From assembly GCA_014804245.1 (NCBI GenBank), contig JAAVAE010000026.1, positions 68,268 to 117,075 on the forward strand: 48,808 nt of DNA, written 5' to 3'. Positions 42,532 through 48,808 of this stretch are shown in pieces (position 1 is the stretch's first letter; every line of letters begins with the position of its first letter). This DNA comes from Lachnospiraceae bacterium. GTDB taxonomy: Bacteria; Bacillota; Clostridia; Lachnospirales; Lachnospiraceae. The notes under the pieces are model-generated. The model saw only the letters and a list, made by a program, of their open reading frames with translations. It was not told where the DNA came from and searched no databases. The translations under genes were made by a program, and so were the position numbers.

Positions 42532-42984
42532 ATGAAAAAGAGCAGGCATCAAAAGATAAAGGAACTTGTTGAACAGTTTGAAATCGAAACCCAGGAGGAA
42601 CTTGCGGATAAGCTGAAAGAAGCGGGGTATGCGGTCACTCAGGCTACGGTATCACGAGATATCCGGGAACTGAAGCTATCCAAAATTCCAATGGGAGATG
42701 GAAGACAGAAATATACGATTTTAATTCACAGCGATCATTATCTTGGAGATAAGTATATACGGGTGCTTAAGGATGGATTTGTGTCCATGGATATGGCACA
42801 GAATATTCTTGTTGTTAAGACCGTATCAGGGATGGCAATGGCGGTAGCAGCAGCCATAGATGCCATGAAGCTTAAGGAAATTGTAGGGTCCATTGCCGGA
42901 GATGATACGATCATGATGGCTGTGCGCACCGTAGAAGATACACAGGCGGTTATGGAAAAAATCCGTAACGTATTAGAGGAATAA
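42532..42984 (+). CDS. argR: Arginine repressor ArgR/AhrC
   Basis: The 150-residue regulator has an N-terminal winged helix (R-H-Q-K-I-K-E-L, T-Q-A-T-V-S-R-D-I-R-E-L) and a C-terminal arginine-binding hexamer domain (G-S-I-A-G-D-D-T-I-M). It senses arginine and controls arginine synthesis and breakdown. Its site between nadK and recN is conserved in Firmicutes. Confidence 0.95.
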   Translation: MKKSRHQKIKELVEQFEIETQEELADKLKEAGYAVTQATVSRDIRELKLSKIPMGDGRQKYTILIHSDHYLGDKYIRVLKDGFVSMDMAQNILVVKTVSGMAMAVAAAIDAMKLKEIVGSIAGDDTIMMAVRTVEDTQAVMEKIRNVLEE

Positions 42985-43025
42985 CCGACTATGCGCTTGA
43001 GAGAAGAGCATAAGGAGGAAGCGAT

Positions 43026-44711
43026 ATGCTTGAAAGTTTACACGTAAAAAATCTGGCGCTGATTGATGAGCAGGAGGTAACCTTTGCAGAAGGAATGAAC
43101 ATTCTGACCGGTGAGACCGGTGCAGGGAAATCCATTATCATTGGCTCTATTAATCTTGCGCTTGGGGCAAAGGCGGATAAGGAATATATCCGGACAGGGG
43201 CAGACCATGCACTAGTGGAGCTGATCTTTACATTGAATGAGCAGCAATGTGAAAAAGTACGTGCAATGGATCTGCCGGTGGAAGAGGATCATGTACTGAT
43301 TCTGCAGAGAAAAATTATGGCAGGCAGAAGCATCTGCCGTGCAAATGGAGAAAGCATCAGTGCCGGGCAATTAAAGAATCTGGCAGGCTGTCTTTTGGAT
43401 ATGTATGGTCAACATGAGCACCAGTCACTGCTTAAGCCATCTGCCTACAAGAAAATGCTGGATGATTATATTGGCGGAGAAATCACAGAATGTAAAGCCC
43501 AGTTGAAAAGCAAGTTGGCAGATTACAGAAAATGCGAGGAAGAACTTGAAAACCAGAATTCTGACGAGGCAGTCAGAATGCGGGAGGCGAAACTTCTGGA
43601 ATTTGAAATCAATGAGATTGAGGCTGCCTGCTTAGATCCTGTGGAGGATGAGAAGGTAGAAAAGAAATATCGAAAACTTGCAAATGCCAGAAAAATGAAG
43701 GAAGCTGTATATGCGGTGCATGGACTTACCGGATATGATGAGGAGGGAAGTGCAGGTCTTGCTGTGGGACATGCCCTTCGCGAGCTTAAACCCCTTGCTG
43801 AGTTTGATGCGGAAGCAGAGCCGCTTATAGAGCAACTCACAGACATTGATGATCTGTTGAATGATTTTAATCGTTCGATGGCACAATATAGAGACAGCCT
43901 TGAGTTCGATGAAGAAGAATTTGTCCATCTTGAGGAGCGGCTTAATGTTTTAAATCACTTAAAAGATAAATATGGTGAGAGTATACCAGATATTTTAAGG
44001 GCACAGGAAGAGAAGCAGCAGGCGCTTGATAAATTGAATCATTATGAAGCCTATATGGAGCAGCTTCGGAGCAGAATGCAGGAACAGAAAGAAGAGATTC
44101 TTCTTTTATGCGGACAGATCTCAGAGTTGAGAAAGAAAGCAGCCAAGCCGCTTACAGAAAAACTGAAAGAGGCTATGATAGATTTGAATTTCCTGGACGT
44201 GGAGTTTTCTATTTCAGTTATCTCCGAGGAGGAATCCTTTGCGGCTGATGGGTATGATAAAGTAGAATTCCTGATTTCCACTAATCCGGGGGAAGCATTA
44301 AAACCCATGTGGCAGATTGCCAGCGGAGGGGAACTTTCCCGTATTATGCTTGCATTTAAAACCGTTTTTGCGGATAAGGATGAGACAGACACGCTTGTTT
44401 TTGATGAAATCGATACAGGAATCAGCGGAAAGACGGCATGGAAAGTTTCTGAAAAGCTGGGAAGACTTTCCAAAAATCATCAGATCATCTGCATTACACA
44501 TCTTGCTCAGATCGCTGCCATGGCGGATGCACATTTTATGATAGAAAAAAATGTGATAAATGAGCGGACAGTGACAAACATCAGGGAAATTGCGGATGAT
44601 GAGAGCCTTAGTGAGCTGGCAAGACTATTGGGAAGCGGGGAATTGACAGAAGCAGTTTTAAGCAATGCCCGTGAGATGAGAGAAGCAGCAAAGAAAGCAA
44701 AAGAAAATTAG
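43026..44711 (+). CDS. recN: DNA repair protein RecN
   Basis: The 561-residue SMC-like ATPase acts in double-strand break repair. Walker A is G-E-T-G-A-G-K-S-I-I (about 30-39). Long coiled coils fill the middle. The signature A-S-G-G-E-L-S-R-I-M-L-A and Walker B T-L-V-F-D-E-I-D-T-G-I-S-G are near the end. AAGGAGG precedes the ATG. A terminator follows. Confidence 0.97.
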   Translation: MLESLHVKNLALIDEQEVTFAEGMNILTGETGAGKSIIIGSINLALGAKADKEYIRTGADHALVELIFTLNEQQCEKVRAMDLPVEEDHVLILQRKIMAGRSICRANGESISAGQLKNLAGCLLDMYGQHEHQSLLKPSAYKKMLDDYIGGEITECKAQLKSKLADYRKCEEELENQNSDEAVRMREAKLLEFEINEIEAACLDPVEDEKVEKKYRKLANARKMKEAVYAVHGLTGYDEEGSAGLAVGHALRELKPLAEFDAEAEPLIEQLTDIDDLLNDFNRSMAQYRDSLEFDEEEFVHLEERLNVLNHLKDKYGESIPDILRAQEEKQQALDKLNHYEAYMEQLRSRMQEQKEEILLLCGQISELRKKAAKPLTEKLKEAMIDLNFLDVEFSISVISEEESFAADGYDKVEFLISTNPGEALKPMWQIASGGELSRIMLAFKTVFADKDETDTLVFDEIDTGISGKTAWKVSEKLGRLSKNHQIICITHLAQIAAMADAHFMIEKNVINERTVTNIREIADDESLSELARLLGSGELTEAVLSNAREMREAAKKAKEN

Positions 44712-44777
44712 TAATAGAAACATTTGGAAGCAAAAAAATAAAATTTAGAAAGTAAAATTTCAAGTTTTTCACATACT

Positions 44778-44809
44778 AAAAAAGGCATACAGGCTGTATG
44801 TCTTTTTTT
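44778..44809 (+). terminator. Terminator between recN and spoIVB
   Basis: AAAGGCATAC (44781-44790) pairs with GTATGTCTTT (with one G-T pair) over an AGGCT loop, followed by a T-run to 44809. It separates the housekeeping operon from the sporulation gene. Confidence 0.8.
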
Positions 44810-44840
44810 CTATAATTTTTAAGATAAAGGATGTGAAAAC

Positions 44841-46142
44841 TTGAACCATTTAAATGAACCAACTCATGGAAGGGTTGTGATTTATAGAAGATTTTTATAT
44901 ACTATGCTGGCATTCGGAGTCGTTGCCGTTATGCTGTCTATATATTATTTTATGTGGCTCAGTGTTCCATCCACCATCATGATTAAAGCGGGGGTGGATC
45001 AGGAATTGGACTTTAAAGTACCTGCCACAGGAGAATTATATAAGGAAGCCGTTGAGGTGAGCGGCGGAACAAATACAAGCACAGACAATAACAGCATATA
45101 TATTGATTTAGGGCGGCAGATCACAGTCAAAGCAAATCAAGTGGATCAGTATAAACTTCAGCTTAAAATCTTCGGTATCATACCTTTAAAAGAGGTTGAC
45201 GTAGAAGTCATTCAGGATATCCGCCTAAAACCGGCGGGAATACCAATCGGCATTTATGTCAAGACCCAGGGAGTTTTAATTGTTGGAATTGGAGAGTTTG
45301 AGGGAGAAGACGGTCAAATCGTAAGTCCGGGAAAATATGTCTTTCAGGTAGGAGACTATGTACTGGAAATCAATGATGAAGAAATCAATGAAAAAAAAGA
45401 ATTAATTGAAAGAATCAGCCACTGTGAAGGACAGGAACTGGTCTTTAAAATACAGAGAGGAGACATGATCCTTGATGTAAAAGCGCGCCCGGAGGCAAAT
45501 CAGAATGGGGAATATAAGATGGGAATATGGGTCAGGGACAATGCACAGGGAGTTGGCACTATGACTTATATAGATGAAAACGGCTGTTTCGGCGCATTGG
45601 GTCACGGTATCAATGATGTAGATACCAGCGCCCTGATGACGTTATCTACAGGAACCCTCTATCATACAGAAATCATAGGAATCACAAAAGGAACGACAGG
45701 TTCGCCGGGCGAACTGACAGGATTTATCGAATATGATGATAAAAATATTATGGGTTCCATAACTGCCAACACGCCTAGAGGTATTTTTGGAATCTGCACA
45801 CCGGAAACAATGGCGGATGCTTACTATGATTATCTTACCCTAGGCTTAAAACAGGAAATCAAAAAGGGACCTGCCCAGATCATCTGTTCTTTAGGAAACG
45901 GAACGCAAATATATGATGTAGAGATCACTGATATCAACTTGGAAAACGATAACATCAATAGGGGAATTGTCTTGGAAATAACTGACCCGGAACTGCTCAT
46001 GACTACCGGGGGAATCGTCCAGGGAATGAGCGGCAGCCCCATCATTCAGGACAACAAACTAATCGGCGCCGTCACCCACGTCCTAGTCCAGGAACCGACT
46101 AAAGGATATGGGATATTTATTGAAAACATGCTCGTGCATTAA
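44841..46142 (+). CDS. spoIVB: SpoIVB serine peptidase (sporulation signalling)
   Basis: The 433-residue protein has an N-terminal membrane helix (about 19-40), a PDZ domain (about 150-215, with V-G-D-Y-V-L-E-I-N-D-E-E-I) and an S55 peptidase domain. The catalytic His is probably 255 in L-G-H-G-I, and the Ser 399 in G-M-S-G-S-P-I. In Bacillus SpoIVB leaves the forespore and triggers pro-SigK processing; in clostridia the target can differ. The start is TTG 44841 with AAAGG upstream. Confidence 0.94.
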   Translation: MNHLNEPTHGRVVIYRRFLYTMLAFGVVAVMLSIYYFMWLSVPSTIMIKAGVDQELDFKVPATGELYKEAVEVSGGTNTSTDNNSIYIDLGRQITVKANQVDQYKLQLKIFGIIPLKEVDVEVIQDIRLKPAGIPIGIYVKTQGVLIVGIGEFEGEDGQIVSPGKYVFQVGDYVLEINDEEINEKKELIERISHCEGQELVFKIQRGDMILDVKARPEANQNGEYKMGIWVRDNAQGVGTMTYIDENGCFGALGHGINDVDTSALMTLSTGTLYHTEIIGITKGTTGSPGELTGFIEYDDKNIMGSITANTPRGIFGICTPETMADAYYDYLTLGLKQEIKKGPAQIICSLGNGTQIYDVEITDINLENDNINRGIVLEITDPELLMTTGGIVQGMSGSPIIQDNKLIGAVTHVLVQEPTKGYGIFIENMLVH

Positions 46143-46145
46143 GTC

Positions 46146-46266
46146 CGGGCAGTTCAACAGCAGGAGACACATTTTACAAGCTTGCTTGATAAAATGTGTC
46201 CCCTGCTGTTGAAATATCCGGCGCAAGCCGGACATGAGCGAAACGAAGTGGAGCGAATGCTGCCCG
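46146..46266. repeat. Multi-hairpin element after spoIVB
   Basis: Three nested or adjacent stems are visible. An outer CGGGCAG (46146-46152) pairs with CTGCCCG (46260-46266). A 24-base arm (46153-46176) pairs with 46190-46213 with one mismatch and a 13-base loop. TCCGGC-GCAA-GCCGGA (46217-46232) has a GNRA-type loop. Two GAGCGA repeats (46236-46241, 46251-46256) follow. No T-run is present. It starts four bases after the spoIVB stop and may be a small mobile palindromic unit or a structured RNA. Confidence 0.6.
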
Positions 46267-46304
46267 TCCCTCGAAGATTTCAATTAATAAACCAAAGTAT
46301 TACT

Positions 46305-47675
46305 TTAGTTTTCGTAACGAGTAGAGCTTTCTGCCGCAGTCAGTTCCCTGTGAAGCTGTAATGCCATAAAAAGTGTTATAATTGCAGAAATGATATCAGC
46401 AATTGGCGCAGCATAAAGGATTCCTTTTATTCCGCAGATTTTTGGAAGAAGCAAAATGACAGGAACAAAGCAAATGCCTTGTCTGCAAGCCCCAAGAATA
46501 AAGCCTTTTGTTCCTTTACCAAGAGCAAGAAACAAAGAGGAATATACCGTATAAAAGCCGAACAGAAAGAACGAAAACCCATTTGCAAAAAGAGATTTCT
46601 TACCGATGGAAATCATTTCTATATTGCCGTTTGCAAACTGCGAAATGATCTGTGCAGAAAACAGAGCCATTAACAAGCCTGTTGCTACACAAAAAATAGT
46701 TGACCACAAAAGAGAGATTTTAATTGCTTCGCGCAGGCGCTTAAAGTGCTTTGCACCGTAACTGAATCCGGCAATCGGTTGAAATCCCTTTAGAAAACCA
46801 AAGACAATTAAAGTTCCCATAGATGTAACTCTTGTAACAGCCCCCATTCCGGCAATGACAGCGTCGCCGTATTCGCTTGATGCCCGATTGATTAACGCAA
46901 TTGAAAGACTGGTAAGAAGTTGGAATGTTAGTGTTGGAACACCGATTTTCAAAATTTCTGCGTATATTTGCTTCGATGGTTTAAAAGCATGAATACAAAA
47001 TGAAAAGGCACTCTTTTTGCGAAGTATGTAGATCAAGTAAACCAGTGTAGAGACAAATTGAGAAATAGCAGTGGCGATTGCCGCGCCCGCAACACCCATA
47101 TCAAGTACATAAATGAAAACCGGGTCTAAACCAATATTCAATACTGCCCCAAACAGTAGAGCACACATGGTTGTTTTAGCTGCTCCTTCACTTGCCGCAA
47201 TATTATTCATGGTTACATTAAACACATTGAAAATACATGAAACTATATAAATTCTTGCATAGATCAGCGCATAAGGCATAATGGTATCTGTTGCTCCAAG
47301 TAAGGTTAGAATCGGCTTGAGAAAAATAGTGGTGAAGAAAATGATGATCACGCCGATTATAACGCTGCTATACAATGCTGTAGTGGCTGCTTTGTCTGCG
47401 GTATCTCTGTCACCTTGTCCTAACAACCTTGAAAGATAAGATGCAGCGCCGTTGCCGAACATCAGCCCCAATCCTACTACTACCTGCCCTAATGGAAACA
47501 CAATAGAAATTGCGCCCATAGGACGCTCACCTAGTCCTCCTACAAAGTAAGCGTCTACCAGATTATAAAGGGCATTTATTAACATGCCAATCATAATAGG
47601 GATGCCAAGAGCTATGAGAGCCTTTGGAATTGGGGCACTTTTTAACAGTTTCATTTTATTGTTGCGTTCATTCAT
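46305..47675 (-). CDS. MATE-family efflux transporter
   Basis: The 456-residue membrane protein has 12 predicted helices in two MatE halves, with P-K-A-L-I-A-L-G-I-P-I-M at the start and G-N-G-A-A-S-Y-L-S-R-L-L-G-Q-G in helix 2. MATE proteins export drugs or metabolites using sodium or proton gradients. AAAGGAGT stands before its ATG on the minus strand. It diverges from a PadR regulator with palindromic sites between, so the regulator probably controls it. The natural substrate is not predictable. Confidence 0.93.
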   Translation of the reverse strand: MNERNNKMKLLKSAPIPKALIALGIPIMIGMLINALYNLVDAYFVGGLGERPMGAISIVFPLGQVVVGLGLMFGNGAASYLSRLLGQGDRDTADKAATTALYSSVIIGVIIIFFTTIFLKPILTLLGATDTIMPYALIYARIYIVSCIFNVFNVTMNNIAASEGAAKTTMCALLFGAVLNIGLDPVFIYVLDMGVAGAAIATAISQFVSTLVYLIYILRKKSAFSFCIHAFKPSKQIYAEILKIGVPTLTFQLLTSLSIALINRASSEYGDAVIAGMGAVTRVTSMGTLIVFGFLKGFQPIAGFSYGAKHFKRLREAIKISLLWSTIFCVATGLLMALFSAQIISQFANGNIEMISIGKKSLFANGFSFFLFGFYTVYSSLFLALGKGTKGFILGACRQGICFVPVILLLPKICGIKGILYAAPIADIISAIITLFMALQLHRELTAAESSTRYEN

Positions 47676-47717
47676 TTTAAATACTCCTTTCTTTTATCAA
47701 TTAATATAATTTATATT

Positions 47718-47740
47718 AGTATAATTTATAGCATTATACT
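47718..47740. promoter_or_regulatory. Palindromic operator 1 in the MATE-padR gap
   Basis: AGTATAAT-N7-ATTATACT is a perfect inverted repeat with 8-base arms, located in the leader of the MATE gene. Its shape, AT-rich arms with ACT/AGT ends, fits sites bound by PadR-family dimers. Confidence 0.5.
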
Positions 47741-47753
47741 GTGGTAAAAACAT

Positions 47754-47770
47754 TACTATAATTTATAGTA
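47754..47770. promoter_or_regulatory. Palindromic operator 2, overlapping the MATE promoter
   Basis: TACTATA-ATT-TATAGTA is a perfect inverted repeat. On the minus strand it lies between TTGACA (47778-47773) and a weak TAATGT at the -10 position, so a bound repressor would block the transporter promoter. A degenerate third copy occurs at 47828-47842 over the padR -10. Confidence 0.55.
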
Positions 47771-47804
47771 GTTGTCAAGAGAGTACAAAAATCTTTTTTC
47801 ATTA

Positions 47805-47833
47805 TTGACAGTAACTATAAAATTAAATACTAT
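47805..47833 (+). promoter_or_regulatory. SigA promoter of padR
   Basis: TTGACA (47805-47810), 17 bases, TACTAT (47828-47833). The -10 is part of a sequence like operator 2 (TACTATA-AAT-TACAG), which suggests that the regulator represses itself. Confidence 0.7.
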
Positions 47834-47899
47834 AAATTACAGCATAGATTTACAGCAAAATGTCCTGTTTATCAGAAAAAGGCAGAAAGGTGGAGAATT

Positions 47900-48433
47900 A
47901 TGGCTGCGATTGACTTAATTGTATTGGGAATGCTAAAAAAGGAGCCTATGAGTGCCTATGATATTCAGAAGTTGGTAGAATATCGCAATATATCCAAGTG
48001 GGTAAAAATCAGTACCCCTTCGATTTACAAAAAGACAATTCAGTTGGAAGAAAAAGGACTTATCAAGGGTGATATAGTAAAAGAGGGAAAAATGCCGGAA
48101 AAAGCAGTCTATTCTCTCACAGATGCAGGAGAAAAAGAATTTGAAAGACTGATGTTAGAGATTTCTTCTAATCCAATCCATATTTTTTTGGATTTTAATG
48201 CTGTAATTGTAAATTTAGACAGTCTTCCAGTTGAAATGCAAAAATCGTGCATAGCAGGTATTGAAAGAAATATTGAAATACTAAAATCTTATATAAAAGA
48301 AAATATTAGTGAAAAAGAGGACATGTCGGAAATCCCCGAAACTGGTATGGCTGTTTTGCGGCAACAGCTTATTTTAGTAGAAGCAATTGAAAAATGGATT
48401 GTTTCGATAAGGGAAAAATTTCCCAGGGAGTAA
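47900..48433 (+). CDS. PadR-family transcriptional regulator
   Basis: The 177-residue protein has the PadR winged helix: L-G-M-L-K-K-E-P-M-S-A-Y-D-I-Q-K (10-25), S-T-P-S-I-Y-K-K-T-I-Q-L-E-E-K-G-L-I (about 39-56), and Y-S-L-T-D-A-G-E-K-E-F (about 73-83). A helical C-terminal dimer domain of the longer (PadR-s1/Vir_act) type follows. AAAGGTGGAG precedes the ATG. PadR proteins usually repress a neighbouring transporter until an inducer binds; the divergent MATE gene is the evident target. Confidence 0.92.
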   Translation: MAAIDLIVLGMLKKEPMSAYDIQKLVEYRNISKWVKISTPSIYKKTIQLEEKGLIKGDIVKEGKMPEKAVYSLTDAGEKEFERLMLEISSNPIHIFLDFNAVIVNLDSLPVEMQKSCIAGIERNIEILKSYIKENISEKEDMSEIPETGMAVLRQQLILVEAIEKWIVSIREKFPRE

Positions 48434-48493
48434 TTATAGGATTGTAATTGTGGATTCAGAGCGGTGGAAATATTATAGATCAGAGGAGAAATT

Positions 48494-48808
48494 ATGCTTG
48501 AAACAGAAAGATTATTTGTACGCAATTTTGCAATAGAAGATACATATTCCTGTTTTAGAGGTTGGGGAAAAGACAAAAACCTTGGAAAATATATACTTGG
48601 TTATCCAATGGAAGAAAAGCAGATGGCATCATTTGTATCTGTTTTGGCTGAAAACGAAAATGCATGGGTTATTGTAGAGAAAGAGAGCCAAAATTGTATT
48701 GGATATGTCACAATTGATATACCATATATACAACTTGGAATTGGAGAAATAGGATATTTAATTGGTGAACGGTATCAACATAAGGGTTATGCACATGAGG
48801 CAATAAGT
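48494..48808 (+). CDS. GNAT-family N-acetyltransferase (partial)
   Basis: The first 105 codons of a protein cut by the window end. M-L-E-T-E-R-L-F-V-R-N-F at the start, then C-I-G-Y-V-T-I-D, E-I-G-Y-L-I and R-Y-Q-H-K-G-Y-A-H-E-A form the RimJ/RimL-like GNAT acetyl-CoA site (R-x-x-G-x-A). AGAGGAG precedes the ATG. Substrate unknown. Confidence 0.88.
   Translation, partial: MLETERLFVRNFAIEDTYSCFRGWGKDKNLGKYILGYPMEEKQMASFVSVLAENENAWVIVEKESQNCIGYVTIDIPYIQLGIGEIGYLIGERYQHKGYAHEAIS

Noticed and set aside
44772-44778. CATACTA resembling a SigG -10 upstream of spoIVB
   Set aside because: No matching -35 is present at 17-18 bases, and the resulting start point would fall in the recN terminator stem.

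Overview
The window is a chromosomal segment of an endospore-forming clostridium, most likely a Lachnospiraceae member. The evidence is a complete spoIIIAA-AH operon, spoIVB, the MEP pathway gene dxs, strong AGGAGG-type ribosome binding sites, and gene orders shared with Bacillus and Clostridia (rimP-nusA-ylxR-ylxQ-infB-rbfA-nrnA-truB-ribF; nusB-xseA-xseB-ispA-dxs-tlyA-nadK-argR-recN-spoIVB). Species cannot be fixed from the sequence alone.

Bases 1-8236 are the distal part of an AT-rich surface polysaccharide locus of Wzx/Wzy type: the tail of a priming sugar-phosphate transferase, two GT4 glycosyltransferases, a GT11 alpha-1,2-fucosyltransferase, a GT6 enzyme of the ABO blood-group transferase family, an EpsG-like polymerase, a flippase and a polysaccharide pyruvyltransferase. 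The adjacent GT11 and GT6 genes could build a glycan resembling human H and A/B blood-group antigen. This is the most striking content of the window.

Bases 8237-13870 are accessory DNA. Fragments of IS256, an Rpn-type gene, a radical SAM/SPASM protein, an IS-type ATPase and a frameshifted ISL3 transposase lie end to end. They are followed by an intact pRiA4b ORF-3-like gene and a 1138-bp tandem duplication of an Rpn-like gene whose two copies carry different C-terminal tails and lack the usual catalytic Glu. A CPBP-family membrane protease follows.

Bases 14811-23326 are the translation and RNA operon from rimP to ribF, preceded by a promoter and a terminator-like hairpin in its leader. Next come a secreted NlpC/P60 wall hydrolase with a consensus promoter and an exact WalR-type box, then rpsO with a candidate S15-binding leader, pnp, and the sporulation operon spoIIIAA-AH. 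That operon builds the mother-cell side of the channel to the forespore.

Bases 32590-46140 hold a short deoB-like stub, prfC, a transglutaminase lipoprotein, then asp23-nusB-xseA-xseB-ispA-dxs-tlyA-nadK-argR-recN and spoIVB, covering stress or envelope function, antitermination, exonuclease VII, isoprenoid precursors, ribosomal RNA methylation, NADP synthesis, arginine control and DNA repair. A 121-bp multi-hairpin element follows spoIVB, where spo0A would be expected from Bacillus gene order. The window closes with a MATE transporter diverging from a PadR regulator over palindromic operators, and the start of a GNAT acetyltransferase. No rRNA, tRNA or CRISPR array was seen.
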